Of a stretch of 64,000 nt of DNA, positions 45,391-56,020 are shown in pieces (within the stretch, counting starts at the first letter, position 1; each line of letters begins with the position of its first letter). The position numbers and the translations under genes were made by a program. The stretch spans positions 1,834,001-1,898,000 of the forward strand of contig NZ_LT629796.1 of assembly GCF_900106065.1 (NCBI RefSeq), read 5' to 3'. The notes beneath the pieces are model-generated. The model saw only the letters and a program-made list of their open reading frames with translations, was not told the DNA's origin and ran no database searches. This DNA comes from Pseudomonas mandelii (GTDB taxonomy: Bacteria > Pseudomonadota > Gammaproteobacteria > Pseudomonadales > Pseudomonadaceae).

Positions 45391-47484
45391 ATGCCTGCCC
45401 CCTTCCGCCTTATGCCCGTCACCCTTGGGTTTTCTGCTTTTCTGTCTGCCGGATTCACCTGCGCCGCGACCACCGTTTTACCCGAAACCTCGATCAGTGC
45501 CGAAGCGGAGGCCGACGATCCGCGAGTAAAGGAAACCAGCACCGCCACCCGGACTGCGACTCCGGTGCGCTACGTGCCACAAGCCATCGACTCGATTAAA
45601 ACCTCGAACGTCTCGGATTACGGCACCAATGATCTGGGCACTGCATTGAGCGGCATCCCCAACGTCAGCAGCGGTGCAGACACTCGTTTCGACAGCCTGC
45701 GTATCCGCGGTTTCGATGCGAGCAACGACTTCTACCTCGATGGCATTCGTGACGACAGCCAATACGTGCGCGACTTGCACAACATCGAGCGTATCGAAGT
45801 CCTCAAAGGGCCGGCCGCCGTGTTATACGGGCGTGGCAGCCAGGGCGGAATCGTCAACCGGGTCAGCAAACTGCCCGAGTTCGGCCGCCGTTCGACCATC
45901 GAAGCCCAGGGCGGCAGCGATGATTTACGCAGCCTTTATGCCGACCTCAGCACCGATCCGTCCGAGAACATCAGCCTGCGCCTGAACATGGGCAACATGG
46001 ATCAGAACAGCTTTCGCGAGGGTGTCAGCGGCAACCGCCAACTGTTCGCGCCATCCATGAGCTGGCAATTGACGCCGGACCTGAACTGGTTGGTGCAATA
46101 CGAATACAGCCGTTACAACCGCACGCCGGATCGCGGTATTCCTGGCGTAAACGGGCGCCCGGCAGACGTAGGACGCGATACGACCTACGGCAGCGAGCAC
46201 GATTTCATCGACGACAAGTCGCAATCCCTGCGCTCCAAACTCAGCTATGAACTGAGCGACAACTGGCAGCTGCGCCACACCCTGGGCGTGTTCAAGCTCG
46301 ACAGCGATTTCGACAACACGTACCTGACCGGATACACCCCGGCCACCAACAAGGTCACGCGTCAGCATTGGCAGCAAGACCTGACCACCCGCAATGTCTA
46401 CAACAACGTCGAACTGGAGGGAGGTTTCGACACCTTCGGCCTGGAGCATCGCCTGCTGACCGGGATCGAGATCGGCAGTCAACGCCGCGATCCGACCCTT
46501 TACAACGCGGCCACTTCCGGACCGGGCAGCTCGCCGGTGCCGGCGCTGGACCTGCACAACCCGAATCGCGATCTGCGCCACACCGGCCGCATGCAGGTGT
46601 CCAGCGACAACCACACCGAAGTCGAAAGCCGTGCGGTGTACGTGCAGGATCAATTGCGTCTGAACGATCAATGGCAACTGCTGGCCGGTTTGCGCTACGA
46701 CACGTTCGACATCGAATCGACCAACAAGCTGCGCGACATTTCCGAAGACCGTGACAGCCACAGCACAAGCCCGCGTGTAGGCCTGGTCTGGACGCCGCTG
46801 CAGAATCATTCCTTCTATGCCTCCTGGACCAAGACGTTCTCGCCAGTGGGCGGCGGCTTGATCGGCATCACGCCCGGCGCGGCCGGTAACAGCAACGACT
46901 TGAGCCCGGAGCTGACCAAGCAGAAGGAAATCGGCGTGAAGAGCGACTGGCTCGACGACCGCCTGAGCACCACCCTGGCAATCTACGAACTGGAACTCTA
47001 CAACCGCCGCACCAGCGATCCACTCAACCCGACCGTCACCTTGCTCTCGGGCTTGCAACGTTCCCGCGGGATCGAGCTGACCGGCACCGGTAAAATTGCC
47101 GGCAACTGGTACGTGCGCGGTGGCGTGGGCGTACAGGACGCGACGGTCGAGAAGGACAACAACGGCTTTGAAGGCAAACGCATCAGCAACGTGGCCAAGC
47201 ACAACGGTAGTCTGTTCCTGACCTGGAAACCTGAAATGGGCTGGTATGCGGAAACCGGGTTGACCCTGGTCGGCCAGCGTTACGCCGATAACCTCAACAC
47301 CGTCGTACTGCCGGGTTATGGCCGTTGGGATGCACTGGCCGGATTCCGGCAGAAGGATTGGGACTTGCGTGCGGCACTGAACAACATCAGCGACAAGACC
47401 TATTACTCGTCGGCCACCAGCGCCGCGCAGATTCAACCCGGCGAACCGCGCAGCCTGGTGGTGACGGGGACCTACAGCTTCTAA
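45391..47484 (+). CDS. TonB-dependent siderophore receptor
   Basis: A 697-residue outer-membrane receptor with a signal peptide (about 1-26), a plug domain (RYVPQAIDSIKTSNV, then LRIRGFDASNDFYLDGIRDD and IERIEVLKGPAAVLYGRGS), and a 22-strand barrel ending in TYSF. There is no N-terminal STN signalling domain, so it is not coupled to a FecIR-type surface-signalling pair. The plug pattern is that of the FhuE/FiuA/Fiu siderophore class; whether the ligand is a catecholate or hydroxamate is not readable. A Fur-like box precedes it. Confidence 0.92.
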   Translation: MPAPFRLMPVTLGFSAFLSAGFTCAATTVLPETSISAEAEADDPRVKETSTATRTATPVRYVPQAIDSIKTSNVSDYGTNDLGTALSGIPNVSSGADTRFDSLRIRGFDASNDFYLDGIRDDSQYVRDLHNIERIEVLKGPAAVLYGRGSQGGIVNRVSKLPEFGRRSTIEAQGGSDDLRSLYADLSTDPSENISLRLNMGNMDQNSFREGVSGNRQLFAPSMSWQLTPDLNWLVQYEYSRYNRTPDRGIPGVNGRPADVGRDTTYGSEHDFIDDKSQSLRSKLSYELSDNWQLRHTLGVFKLDSDFDNTYLTGYTPATNKVTRQHWQQDLTTRNVYNNVELEGGFDTFGLEHRLLTGIEIGSQRRDPTLYNAATSGPGSSPVPALDLHNPNRDLRHTGRMQVSSDNHTEVESRAVYVQDQLRLNDQWQLLAGLRYDTFDIESTNKLRDISEDRDSHSTSPRVGLVWTPLQNHSFYASWTKTFSPVGGGLIGITPGAAGNSNDLSPELTKQKEIGVKSDWLDDRLSTTLAIYELELYNRRTSDPLNPTVTLLSGLQRSRGIELTGTGKIAGNWYVRGGVGVQDATVEKDNNGFEGKRISNVAKHNGSLFLTWKPEMGWYAETGLTLVGQRYADNLNTVVLPGYGRWDALAGFRQKDWDLRAALNNISDKTYYSSATSAAQIQPGEPRSLVVTGTYSF

Positions 47485-47513
47485 ACACTGCTGATGTGTT
47501 CCCACCAATCACC

Positions 47514-47602
47514 TGTAGGAGCGAGCCTGCTCGCGATGGCGGCGGGTCAGTCAACGTTAATGTGACTGCCAGGCCGCCATCGCGAGCAGGCTCGCTCCTA
47601 CA
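47514..47602. repeat. REPIN downstream of the siderophore receptor
   Basis: Left arm 47514-47542 (TGTAGGAGCGAGCCTGCTCG and on) is mirrored at 47574-47602. This subtype has TAGGAGC in place of TGGGAGC at the arm base. Confidence 0.93.
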
Positions 47603-47690
47603 ATGGTCAGGGTGTAGCTTACAAATCCATCGCCCATAAAAAAGCGCCGCCATCCCGGCAGCGCTCTCATCAATCCTTTGTTTTTTCTTC

Positions 47691-47903
47691 TTATCCTTCC
47701 ATCACATCCCACAACGCTTCCAGTTCCGCCTCGCTGAATAAACCAGCGGGGTAGCGCTCGATCATCATCCGGCGCGGATCAGGTTCTCTGATCTGACGCG
47801 TTCCATTGGACTTCAACCAGTGCGCCAGGACCTGGAGCGATTCGCTATTAACTGCCAGGGGATGCAACGCCCGCTCTCTCACTACGTTCACTTCGGCGTT
47901 CAT
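47691..47903 (-). CDS. hypothetical small protein
   Basis: A 70-residue soluble protein (MNAEVNVVRERALHPLAVNS onward) ending LFSEAELEALWDVMEG. AGGAG before the ATG at 47903 decides that start over an upstream TTG. No family recognised. It stands alone between the REPIN and the aguA terminator. Confidence 0.6.
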   Translation of the reverse strand: MNAEVNVVRERALHPLAVNSESLQVLAHWLKSNGTRQIREPDPRRMMIERYPAGLFSEAELEALWDVMEG

Positions 47904-48046
47904 TTCAGCGCTCTCTCCTGGTTCGTGAGCGGCTAACTTATCCAAGGTTTATGACAGAACATCGAAGTCCTCCCCCTCCCTGTTTCACTCCGTGACAGAT
48001 ACAAGAGCTGTGCCAATGTTTCCCAAGTGTCGACAAGTGGATACAA

Positions 48047-48080
48047 AGAAGCCCGCAGTCCTTTGGGGCTGCGGGCTTCT
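48047..48080 (-). terminator. terminator of aguBA
   Basis: Twelve-base stem AGAAGCCCGCAG/CTGCGGGCTTCT with a ten-base loop. The T run is short, so efficiency is uncertain. Confidence 0.65.
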
Positions 48081-48148
48081 GGGTGAAGAGCGGGGATAAA
48101 CCGGCGTCTTGGTGATTTTTCAGCCGGTTCAGGCTGTTACAACCCCAC

Positions 48149-49255
48149 TCACTCCTTGTGCGGCGCCGGCTGTTGTTGGGTAAGGCAGTGGATGTTACCG
48201 CCCCCCAGTAACAGTTCGCGGCCCGGCACCATCACCACTTCATGCTGCGGGAATAGCGCCTGCAGAATCTCTTTCGCAGGACCGTCCAGCGGGTCGTCGA
48301 AACTCGGCGCGATAATGCCGCCGTTGACGATCAGGAAGTTCACGTAGGAACCGGCCAGACGCACGCTCGGATTACGCTCCTGAGTCCCGTCCACCGGATC
48401 CACGCCGGCACACTCTTCCTCGGTCGCATACAGCGGCCCCGGGATCGGCATCTTGTGCACCGTGAATGGGCGACCCTTGGCATCGGTGCTGCTTTCCAGC
48501 ACTTTCATTGCCGCCTGGCAGCGGGGGTAGTTCGGGTCCTGCGGATCATCGGTCCAGGCCAGCAATACTTCACCCGGACGCACGTAGCAGCAGAAGTTAT
48601 CCACATGGCCGTCGGTTTCGTCGTTGAACAGACCGTCCGGCAGCCAGATGATCTTATCCACAGCCAGATGAGCACTGAGCACCGCTTCGATTTCCCCCCG
48701 GCTCAGGTGCGGGTTGCGATTGCGGTTGAGCAGGCATTCTTCGGTGGTGATCAGGGTGCCTTCGCCATCGACGTGAATCGAACCGCCCTCGAGCACGAAG
48801 CCCTCGGTACGGTAGCGCTGGCTGCGCTCGATCTCGAGGATCTTGCCGCCCACCTGCGAGTCGCGGTTCCACGGCGAGTACAAACCGCCATCGAAACCGC
48901 CCCACGAGTTGAAGTCCCAGTTCACACCACGGACTTCGCCACTGTTATTGATGACGAACGTCGGGCCGGTGTCGCGAACCCAGGCGTCGTCGCTGGACAT
49001 CTCGACCACACGAATATTCGGCACGTCGAGACGGGCACGGGCGTTTTCGTATTGGCCGGCAGAGACCGCCACGGTCACCGGTTCGAAACGGGCGATGGCC
49101 TTGGCGACGGCCACGTGCGCGGCTTGCGCGGGTTTGCCGCCCAGGCGCCAGTTGTCCGGGCGCTCCGGCCAGATCATCCAGGTCTGGGTTTGTGGCGCCC
49201 ACTCGGCGGGCATGTAGAAGCCGTCGGCGCGCGGGGTGCTGTTTAAAGTGGTCAT
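48149..49255 (-). CDS. aguA: agmatine deiminase
   Basis: Hydrolyses agmatine to N-carbamoylputrescine and ammonia. The 368-residue product has the catalytic Cys357 in [11 protein letters not shown] and opens with [22 protein letters not shown]. Length and Cys position agree with the P. aeruginosa enzyme as I recall it. It lies four bases after aguB in a two-gene operon that turns agmatine into putrescine. Confidence 0.97.
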   Translation of the reverse strand: MTTLNSTPRADGFYMPAEWAPQTQTWMIWPERPDNWRLGGKPAQAAHVAVAKAIARFEPVTVAVSAGQYENARARLDVPNIRVVEMSSDDAWVRDTGPTFVINNSGEVRGVNWDFNSWGGFDGGLYSPWNRDSQVGGKILEIERSQRYRTEGFVLEGGSIHVDGEGTLITTEECLLNRNRNPHLSRGEIEAVLSAHLAVDKIIWLPDGLFNDETDGHVDNFCCYVRPGEVLLAWTDDPQDPNYPRCQAAMKVLESSTDAKGRPFTVHKMPIPGPLYATEEECAGVDPVDGTQERNPSVRLAGSYVNFLIVNGGIIAPSFDDPLDGPAKEILQALFPQHEVVMVPGRELLLGGGNIHCLTQQQPAPHKE

Positions 49256-49259
49256 GCGA

Positions 49260-50138
49260 TCAGGACTCCAGGGAACCGTCGAGGGTTTTGATCACATTGT
49301 ATAGGTTCGGGCGACGATCACGGAACGAACCCCACGCGCTGCGAATGTGCTCCAGCTCGTCGAGGTCGAAGCTCTGGACCAGCACGCCCTCTTCAGTCTT
49401 GTCGAGTTCCTGGACCTTCTCGCCGAACTGGTTGGCGATGAACGATGAGCCGTAGAACGTGATGTCGTAGCCGTCCTGTTCTTCGTTACCGATGCGGTTG
49501 CTCGCAATCAGCGGCATCAGGTTGGCGCCGGCATGGCCTTGTTGCACGCGCTGCCAGTGGTCGCGGGACGAAATGGTTTTGTCGTGCGGCTCGCTGCCGA
49601 TGGCGGTCGGGTAGAACAGGATTTCCGCGCCCAGCAACGCCATGCTGCGAGCGCACTCCGGGAACCACTGGTCCCAGCAGATGCCGACGCCGATTTTCGC
49701 GTAACGGGTGTTCCAGACTTTGAAGCCGGTATCGCCCGGGTTGAAGTAATACTTTTCGTGGTAACCCGGGCCGTCCGGGATGTGGCTTTTACGATAAATC
49801 CCGAGGTTGCTGCCGTCGGCATCGATGATCGCGATGCTGTTGAAACGGGCGCGGCCGGCCAGTTCATAGAAGCTGATCGGCAGCACCACTTGCAGTTCCT
49901 TGGCGACTTTCCGGAAGTGCTTGATGGCGACGTTGTCTTCAACCGTCGTGGCCAGTTGCAGGTAATCCGGGTTCGGTTTCTGGCAGAAGTACGGCGCCTC
50001 GAACAGTTCCTGGATCAGTATGATCTGCGCGCCTTTGGCTGCAGCCTCACGGACCAGCTTCTCTGCGGTCTCGATGTTGGCTTCAAGGTCCCAGGAACAG
50101 GCCATCTGGGTGGCGGCGACGGTAACGATACGACTCAT
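49260..50138 (-). CDS. aguB: N-carbamoylputrescine amidohydrolase
   Basis: A 292-residue nitrilase-superfamily enzyme that converts N-carbamoylputrescine to putrescine, CO2 and ammonia. The Glu44-Lys117-Cys154 triad is visible in [19 protein letters not shown] and [10 protein letters not shown]. First gene of aguBA. Two matching palindromes lie 100-185 bases upstream. No aguR regulator gene is adjacent in this window. Confidence 0.96.
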   Translation of the reverse strand: MSRIVTVAATQMACSWDLEANIETAEKLVREAAAKGAQIILIQELFEAPYFCQKPNPDYLQLATTVEDNVAIKHFRKVAKELQVVLPISFYELAGRARFNSIAIIDADGSNLGIYRKSHIPDGPGYHEKYYFNPGDTGFKVWNTRYAKIGVGICWDQWFPECARSMALLGAEILFYPTAIGSEPHDKTISSRDHWQRVQQGHAGANLMPLIASNRIGNEEQDGYDITFYGSSFIANQFGEKVQELDKTEEGVLVQSFDLDELEHIRSAWGSFRDRRPNLYNVIKTLDGSLES

Positions 50139-50239
50139 GAATCATCTCCGGGCAAGTGCTGATGGGTCGAGTATGGCCTCGACCGATGACAGAAACGGGA
50201 AGCACGGGCGCGATGAGGCACGCCGTGAGCAATGGCGAC

Positions 50240-50322
50240 TTTATAGCCGATAAATATCGGCTTTAAAAGCAATTAATCTTCCGACCGTCTAGTTTTACGC
50301 ACTTAATCCCGATAACAATCGG
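50240..50322 (-). promoter_or_regulatory. aguBA promoter region with two near-identical palindromes
   Basis: GCCGATAAATATCGGC (50246-50261) and CCGATAACAATCGG (50309-50322) share the arms CCGAT/ATCGG, with centres 62 bases apart, close to six helical turns. On the minus strand the first palindrome sits right before a -10-like TATAAA (50240-50245). A repressor such as an AguR-type TetR protein could bind both. Operator function is inferred. Confidence 0.6.
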
Positions 50323-50336
50323 CATTATCGAATACT

Positions 50337-50422
50337 CCTTCGCGGGCAAGCCTCGCTCCTACAGGCCATGCGCCAATTTGAAATCGCGCAAATTCTGTAG
50401 GAGCGAGGCTTGCCCGCGAAGG
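50337..50422. repeat. inverted repeat, second REP class
   Basis: A 28-base arm at 50337-50364 is mirrored perfectly at 50395-50422 (arms contain GCGGGCAAGCCTCGCTCC). This class, based on CGCGGGCAAG, differs from the GAGCCTGCTCGC class. It lies between the fusion gene's 3' end and the aguBA promoter. Confidence 0.92.
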
Positions 50423-50434
50423 CGATATCAAGCC

Positions 50435-53347
50435 TTACAACCCTTCATCCAACACCTTCGAAAGCATGTCGACAAAGAAATCCACACTCCGGCGCGAGGT
50501 CACCATCGGCGGTTTGATCTTGAGGACGTTCAGGTAATCCCCTGTCGGCTGCATGAAAATCCCCAACTCCCGCAACCGGTCACACAGCGCCGTGGTTTCT
50601 TCGGTCGCCGGCTCCAGGGTCTCGCGGTTGCGGATCAGCTCGACACCCAGATAGAAGCCGGAACCATGCACCGCGCCCACCAACGGATGAATATCGATCA
50701 GCGCTTCAAGCCGCTCCTTGAAATACCCGCCCACCACCTGAGCGTTTTCCCAGAGCTTTTCTTCCTCCATCACGTCCAGCACCGCCATGCCGACCTGGCA
50801 ACTGACCGGACTGCCACCGGCCGACGAGAAGAAGTAACCCTCGGCCTCCAGCGCCTCGGCGATTTCCCGGCGGGTGATCACCGCGCCCAACGGCTGGCCG
50901 TTACCCATGCCTTTGGCCATCGTGATGATGTCCGGCACCACGCCTTGCTCCTCGAAGCCCCAGAAGAAGTGACCCATTCGCCCGTAGCCGACCTGCACTT
51001 CATCGGCGATGCACACACCGCCTTGGGCGCGAACCAACGCATAGACCTGTTTCAGATAACCCGGCGGCAGCGAGATCCCGCCGGCATTGCCGTACACCGG
51101 TTCGCAGATGAAACCGGCCAACTGGCGTTTCTGCTCAGCGATTTTCGCCAGGTTGTGTTCGACGCTGCGCACGTAGTCCGGCGCGCTGCCTGGGCCACGG
51201 AATTCGCCGCGATAGGTATTCGGCGCGATCACCGGATGCACCCAATCGGGACGGCTGCTCAAGGCTTGCGGGTTGTCGGCAATCGAGGTCGAAACCGCGT
51301 CCGCGCCCACTGTCCAGCCGTGATAAGCCTCCAGCACGCTGAGCATGTCGCGACCGCCGCTGTAGGCCCATGCCAGACGGATCGCCAAGTCATTGGCCTC
51401 GCTGCCGCTGTTGACCAGGAACACCCGGTCCATGCCCTCCGGCGACAGCTTCAGCAGGCGCTCGGAAAACTCGGCCACCGCCGCGTAGTTGAAGCGCGAG
51501 TTGGTATTGAGCAACGACCACTGACGGCTGGCGACCGCCGCCATGCGCGGATGACCGTGGCCCAGCACCGCGACGTTGTTGAGCATGTCGAGGTAGGAGC
51601 GGCCCTGCATGTCGATCAGGTGATTGCGCCAGCCACGCTCGATACGCGGCGGGTCGACGTAATAATGCTTCTGCGTGCGCGCGAAACTGGCGTCACGGCG
51701 CGCCAGCAACGTCTGCGAATCGAGCTCGGCTTCAGCATCGCAAGCCAGCCCCAGCAGCGCCGCCGGTGACGGGCACAACGCTTGCCAGGCCGGTGCGCGA
51801 GACGGCGTGCAAAACAACGGCGCATCGAACGAAGCGCCTCGGCACAACTGCACAATCAACGGCCCGCTGACCGCACCCAGCACCTGACCTTTGACCAGCG
51901 CCGCGCCGGTGTGCAGCGACGGCGTCACGCCCCACAACCGCACGCTCAGTTGCGGACCGTCCAGTTGCAACACACCCGCCGCCGGCTGATGGACCACGCC
52001 GGCAAACGGCGATTCGACCGCCGTGCCGTTTGGCACTCGCAACTCCACGTGCAACGGGCAGGTGTCGGGTTCGCCTGAGCTATCTGGACGAGTACGGGAC
52101 AGCCGGTATTGACCATAACGACTGGCCGCCAAGCCGTGAGCCGCCGCAGCCTCAGTCAGCAAACGCTGATCAACCCCCTCTTGCTCCCAGTTGCCCGCCT
52201 CAAAATGCGGGCTCAGCACACCCAGATCGATCAAGGCAAATTCACGCCCCACCAGGCTCGGCAGCAACGGCGCGAAACCTTCGCTGCCAATGCTCGGCAG
52301 TGTCTGGCCGACCGACGTCAGAATCGCCGCTTCCATCAATTCCAGCGGCAGCGACGTGGCCACGCGGAAGATCTCCCACTCGTGGCTCAGGTTGTCGCGG
52401 CTGTAATCATTGCCCGGATCGATGCTGACTTGCTGCTCGCCACTGAGCACCAGCACCGCCGCGCGCGCAACGATCAGCGGCCACAGCGCCCGCAGTTCTT
52501 CATGGGTGAGCGGATTGACGGCGTGATACGCCTGGACCGCCGGCAAAATATAGAAAGGATCGCCATCGGCGTGATGCAGCAACGCCGCGCAAGTGACCGA
52601 CAGATCGGTGATGCGCCAGGTACGGATCAGGTCGCCGAAATCGATCACGCCCTGCAACTGCCATTGGCGTTGCGAGTCACGCTGCCAGACCACGTTGTCG
52701 TCGGTGATGTCCATGTGAATCGCCTGCACCGGCAGCTTGTCCACCAGCGGCAGCAAATGGCGCTCGGCTCGTTCCGCCGCGTCGGCGATCAACTGGCGTT
52801 GCGTGTCGTCCTTGATCACCGGCAGCAAATGGCCGATCAGCGCACTGGCGTGGCGGGCATCCCACTGCAGCGTGCGCTCAAGGCCCGGATGCTCGAAAGC
52901 AGCCAGCGCCAGGTCCATTTCGCCGCACAGCCGACCGAAACCGGCCACCACCGGACCGGGCAAATGATCAAGGTGCGTCAGCGACTGGCCTTCGATGTAA
53001 TCGAGCAGACGCATATGCACGGCCTGCCCCCCGACTTCCAGCGTGAGCAGTTCAGCGCCGTTTATTGCCGGAATCACTCGCGGCACATGCACGCCGGAGT
53101 GTTCACCCAACTGCTTGAGTCCGGCATGTTGGGCTTGCAGCTCCAGCGCCGAATAGTCGCCACGGCAGATTTTCAGGACGAAACGCCCGTGATCACTGTC
53201 GACCCGAAAATTGAGGTCCTGCTGGCTACCCAGGGCGTGCAACCTTCCACTCAGCCCGTAATGCCCTTCCAGCAGCTCTAGCGCTTGCTCCGCAGACACT
53301 TGCGGGCTGGGCAAACTGGCGCGGTGAATCAACGTGGCGAGCGGCAT
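50435..53347 (-). CDS. trifunctional-looking fusion: APH-type kinase, M23-like domain, class III aminotransferase
   Basis: A 970-residue cytoplasmic protein. Residues 20-330 are an aminoglycoside phosphotransferase (APH/choline kinase-like) domain with the catalytic HMDITDDN at 211-218 and DFGD at 236-239. Residues about 430-540 form a LytM/M23-like beta fold without visible zinc ligands. Residues about 560-970 are a class III PLP aminotransferase with the PLP lysine at Lys812 (ITMAKGMGNG). The aminotransferase part resembles the AGXT2L/ethanolamine-phosphate phospho-lyase group. Kinase plus lyase suggests phosphorylation of an amino alcohol or hydroxylysine-like substrate followed by elimination. 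The ATG follows AGGGG. Confidence 0.9.
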   Translation of the reverse strand: MPLATLIHRASLPSPQVSAEQALELLEGHYGLSGRLHALGSQQDLNFRVDSDHGRFVLKICRGDYSALELQAQHAGLKQLGEHSGVHVPRVIPAINGAELLTLEVGGQAVHMRLLDYIEGQSLTHLDHLPGPVVAGFGRLCGEMDLALAAFEHPGLERTLQWDARHASALIGHLLPVIKDDTQRQLIADAAERAERHLLPLVDKLPVQAIHMDITDDNVVWQRDSQRQWQLQGVIDFGDLIRTWRITDLSVTCAALLHHADGDPFYILPAVQAYHAVNPLTHEELRALWPLIVARAAVLVLSGEQQVSIDPGNDYSRDNLSHEWEIFRVATSLPLELMEAAILTSVGQTLPSIGSEGFAPLLPSLVGREFALIDLGVLSPHFEAGNWEQEGVDQRLLTEAAAAHGLAASRYGQYRLSRTRPDSSGEPDTCPLHVELRVPNGTAVESPFAGVVHQPAAGVLQLDGPQLSVRLWGVTPSLHTGAALVKGQVLGAVSGPLIVQLCRGASFDAPLFCTPSRAPAWQALCPSPAALLGLACDAEAELDSQTLLARRDASFARTQKHYYVDPPRIERGWRNHLIDMQGRSYLDMLNNVAVLGHGHPRMAAVASRQWSLLNTNSRFNYAAVAEFSERLLKLSPEGMDRVFLVNSGSEANDLAIRLAWAYSGGRDMLSVLEAYHGWTVGADAVSTSIADNPQALSSRPDWVHPVIAPNTYRGEFRGPGSAPDYVRSVEHNLAKIAEQKRQLAGFICEPVYGNAGGISLPPGYLKQVYALVRAQGGVCIADEVQVGYGRMGHFFWGFEEQGVVPDIITMAKGMGNGQPLGAVITRREIAEALEAEGYFFSSAGGSPVSCQVGMAVLDVMEEEKLWENAQVVGGYFKERLEALIDIHPLVGAVHGSGFYLGVELIRNRETLEPATEETTALCDRLRELGIFMQPTGDYLNVLKIKPPMVTSRRSVDFFVDMLSKVLDEGL

Positions 53348-53523
53348 ACAACGACCCCTGAAATGTTATTAGGCGCCTATATCGCCACTGCATCGGTCGA
53401 GAATCAACCCCCCCCTGGTGCGGCAAATGCCAATTACGACCAACAACCCTCTTGCACCGCCCTGCTCCTGCCGACAAGCTATGCTCATTCGCTTTATCGT
53501 CTTACAGAAAAAGGCTGGCCAAC

Positions 53524-54606
53524 ATGCGTATTCTCATCACCGGCGGTGCCGGTTTCATTGGCTCTGCCCTGATTCGCCACCTCATTCGGCACACCGGGCA
53601 TGAAGTGCTCAACCTGGACAAACTGACCTACGCCGGCAATCTCGAGTCGCTGACCAGCATTGCCACCGACACCCGCTACGAATTCGTCCAGGCCGATATC
53701 GTCGACCAGGCCACCGTCAGTGCGGTACTGGCACGTTTCCAGCCTCACGCGATCATGCACCTGGCGGCAGAATCCCATGTCGACCGTTCTATTGACGGTC
53801 CGTCGGACTTCATCCAGACCAATATCGTCGGCACCTACAGCCTGCTCGAGGCCACTCGCGCCTACTGGCAGACGCTGGCCGAGCCGGAAAAAAGCGCCTT
53901 CCGCTTCCATCACATCTCCACCGACGAGGTCTACGGCGACCTGCATGGCGTCGACGATCTGTTCACCGAAACCACGCCTTACGCGCCCAGCTCACCCTAT
54001 TCGGCCAGCAAAGCGGCGTCCGACCATCTGGTCCGCGCCTGGCAGCGCACCTACGGCTTGCCGGTGTTGCTGACCAATTGCTCGAACAACTACGGGCCGT
54101 TCCACTTCCCCGAAAAGCTGATTCCGCTGGTGATCCTCAACGCCTTGGCCGGCAAGCCTTTGCCTGTCTACGGTAACGGCCTGCAAGTGCGCGACTGGCT
54201 GTTTGTCGAGGATCACGCCCGGGCGCTGCTCAAAGTGGTCACCGAAGGCGTGGTCGGCGAGACCTACAACATTGGCGGTCACAACGAGCAAAAGAACATC
54301 GACGTGGTGCGTGGCATCTGCGCGTTGCTCGAAGAGTTGGCACCGAACAAGCCTGAAGGCGTGGCTCATTTCGCTGACCTGATTACCTTCGTCCAGGACC
54401 GGCCTGGCCACGACCTGCGCTACGCCATCGACGCGAGCAAGATCGAGCGCGAACTGGGCTGGGTGCCCGAAGAAACCTTCGAAACCGGCCTGCGCAAAAC
54501 CGTTCAGTGGTACCTCGACAACCTGGAATGGTGCCGTCGCGTTCAGGATGGCAGTTATCAGGGTGAACGCCTGGGTGCCATCAATACCAAGGAGCTGCTC
54601 GCATGA
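53524..54606 (+). CDS. rmlB: dTDP-glucose 4,6-dehydratase
   Basis: Second step of dTDP-L-rhamnose synthesis. The 360-residue extended SDR has NAD motif GGAGFIG at 7-13, Asp134/Glu135 (STDEVYGD), and Tyr159/Lys163 (YSASK). The ATG at 53524 starts [11 protein letters not shown]. First gene of rmlBACD; the start of the next gene overlaps by four bases. The divergent gap to the fusion gene (53348-53523) must hold both promoters. Confidence 0.96.
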   Translation: MRILITGGAGFIGSALIRHLIRHTGHEVLNLDKLTYAGNLESLTSIATDTRYEFVQADIVDQATVSAVLARFQPHAIMHLAAESHVDRSIDGPSDFIQTNIVGTYSLLEATRAYWQTLAEPEKSAFRFHHISTDEVYGDLHGVDDLFTETTPYAPSSPYSASKAASDHLVRAWQRTYGLPVLLTNCSNNYGPFHFPEKLIPLVILNALAGKPLPVYGNGLQVRDWLFVEDHARALLKVVTEGVVGETYNIGGHNEQKNIDVVRGICALLEELAPNKPEGVAHFADLITFVQDRPGHDLRYAIDASKIERELGWVPEETFETGLRKTVQWYLDNLEWCRRVQDGSYQGERLGAINTKELLA

Positions 54607-55478
54607 TGAAAGGCATCGTTTTGGCCGGTGGCTCCGGCACGCGTCTGCACCCGATCACGCTTGGCGTCTCCAAGCAGCTGTTGCCGGTGTACGACAAACC
54701 GATGATCTACTACCCGATCTCGGTCCTGATGCTGGCCGGCATCAAAGATATTTTGCTGATCTCCACGCCTCAGGATTTGCCGCAATACCGCAACCTGCTG
54801 GGTGACGGCAGTCAGTTCGGCGTCAACTTCAGCTACGCCGAACAGCCGTCGCCGGACGGTTTGGCCCAGGCTTTCCTGATCGGCGAAGAATTTATTGGCG
54901 ACGATCCGGTGTGCCTGATCCTCGGCGACAACATCTTCCATGGTCAGCACTTTGGCGAACAGTTGAAAAACGCGGCCATGCGCCCTTCCGGCGCCACCGT
55001 GTTTGGGTATTGGGTCAAGGATCCGGAGCGCTTCGGCGTGATTGATTTCGACAGCGAAGGCCGCGCCCTGTCGATCGAAGAGAAGCCGAAAAAGCCGAAG
55101 TCCAGCTATGCCGTGACCGGCCTGTATTTCTACGACAACGATGTGATCGAGATCGCCAAAGCGGTGAAGCCTTCGCCGCGCGGCGAGCTGGAGATCACTG
55201 ACGTCAACAACGCTTACCTGCAACGCGGCGATCTGCAGGTCGAGCGCTTCGGTCGCGGGTTCGCCTGGCTCGACACCGGCACCCACGACAGCCTGCTCGA
55301 AGCCTCGCAATACGTGCAGACCATCGAGCACCGCCAAGGCCTGAAAGTCGCCTGCCTCGAAGAAATCGCCTACGAAAACGGCTGGATCAGCCGCGAGCTG
55401 TTGCTGGAGCGCGCCAGCTATTTCGGCAAGACCGGCTATGGCCAGTACCTCTTCAAACTGGCCGGGGAAGAACAATGA
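54603..55478 (+). CDS. rmlA: glucose-1-phosphate thymidylyltransferase
   Basis: Makes dTDP-glucose, first step of the pathway. The 291-residue nucleotidyltransferase has [20 protein letters not shown] at 9-28 and DNIFHG at the metal site. ATGA overlaps on both sides mark tight coupling within rmlBACD. Confidence 0.97.
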   Translation: MMKGIVLAGGSGTRLHPITLGVSKQLLPVYDKPMIYYPISVLMLAGIKDILLISTPQDLPQYRNLLGDGSQFGVNFSYAEQPSPDGLAQAFLIGEEFIGDDPVCLILGDNIFHGQHFGEQLKNAAMRPSGATVFGYWVKDPERFGVIDFDSEGRALSIEEKPKKPKSSYAVTGLYFYDNDVIEIAKAVKPSPRGELEITDVNNAYLQRGDLQVERFGRGFAWLDTGTHDSLLEASQYVQTIEHRQGLKVACLEEIAYENGWISRELLLERASYFGKTGYGQYLFKLAGEEQ

Positions 55479-56020
55479 ATGTGATTGAAACCGCCTTACC
55501 CGGCGTGCTGATCATTGAACCCAAGGTGTTCGGTGACGAGCGCGGTTTTTTCTACGAAAGCTTCAATGCCAAGGCGTTCGAAGAAGCGACCGGCCTGGAC
55601 ACGCAGTTTGTTCAGGATAACCACTCCCGCTCGCAGAAAGGCGTGCTGCGCGGCCTGCACTATCAGCTGGAAAATACCCAGGGGAAACTGGTGCGGGTAA
55701 CCGTCGGCGAAGTGCTCGACGTCGCGGTGGACATCCGTCGCAGCTCGCCGAATTTCGGCCAGTGGGAAGCGGTGCGCCTGTCTGCAGAAAACCGTCGCCA
55801 ACTCTGGGTGCCGGAAGGGTTCGCCCATGGGTTCGTGGTGCTGAGCGAATTCGCCGAGTTTCTCTATAAGACTACGGACTATTACACGCCGTCCGCCGAG
55901 CGTTGCATTCGCTGGGACGATCCGACGCTTGCCATCGACTGGCAACTGGACGAAGCGCCCAAACTGTCGGCCAAGGATCAGAACGGCAAAAGCCTGAAAG
56001 AGGCTGATCTGTTTCCATGA
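55475..56020 (+). CDS. rmlC: dTDP-4-dehydrorhamnose 3,5-epimerase
   Basis: Epimerises the 4-keto sugar at C3 and C5. The 181-residue cupin has VLRGLHYQ (catalytic His) and FAHGF, and the tyrosine-containing YKTTDYY segment. Overlaps rmlA and rmlD by four bases each. Confidence 0.97.
   Translation: MNVIETALPGVLIIEPKVFGDERGFFYESFNAKAFEEATGLDTQFVQDNHSRSQKGVLRGLHYQLENTQGKLVRVTVGEVLDVAVDIRRSSPNFGQWEAVRLSAENRRQLWVPEGFAHGFVVLSEFAEFLYKTTDYYTPSAERCIRWDDPTLAIDWQLDEAPKLSAKDQNGKSLKEADLFP

Noticed and set aside
45925..47508. 527-codon open frame antisense to the TonB receptor
   Set aside because: Shadow frame; low-complexity Val/Gln/Ala-rich translation.
50337..50422. Possible CRISPR-like or transposon end repeats
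   Set aside because: A single inverted pair with no spacer series, no transposase and no target duplication; it is a REP-type palindrome.
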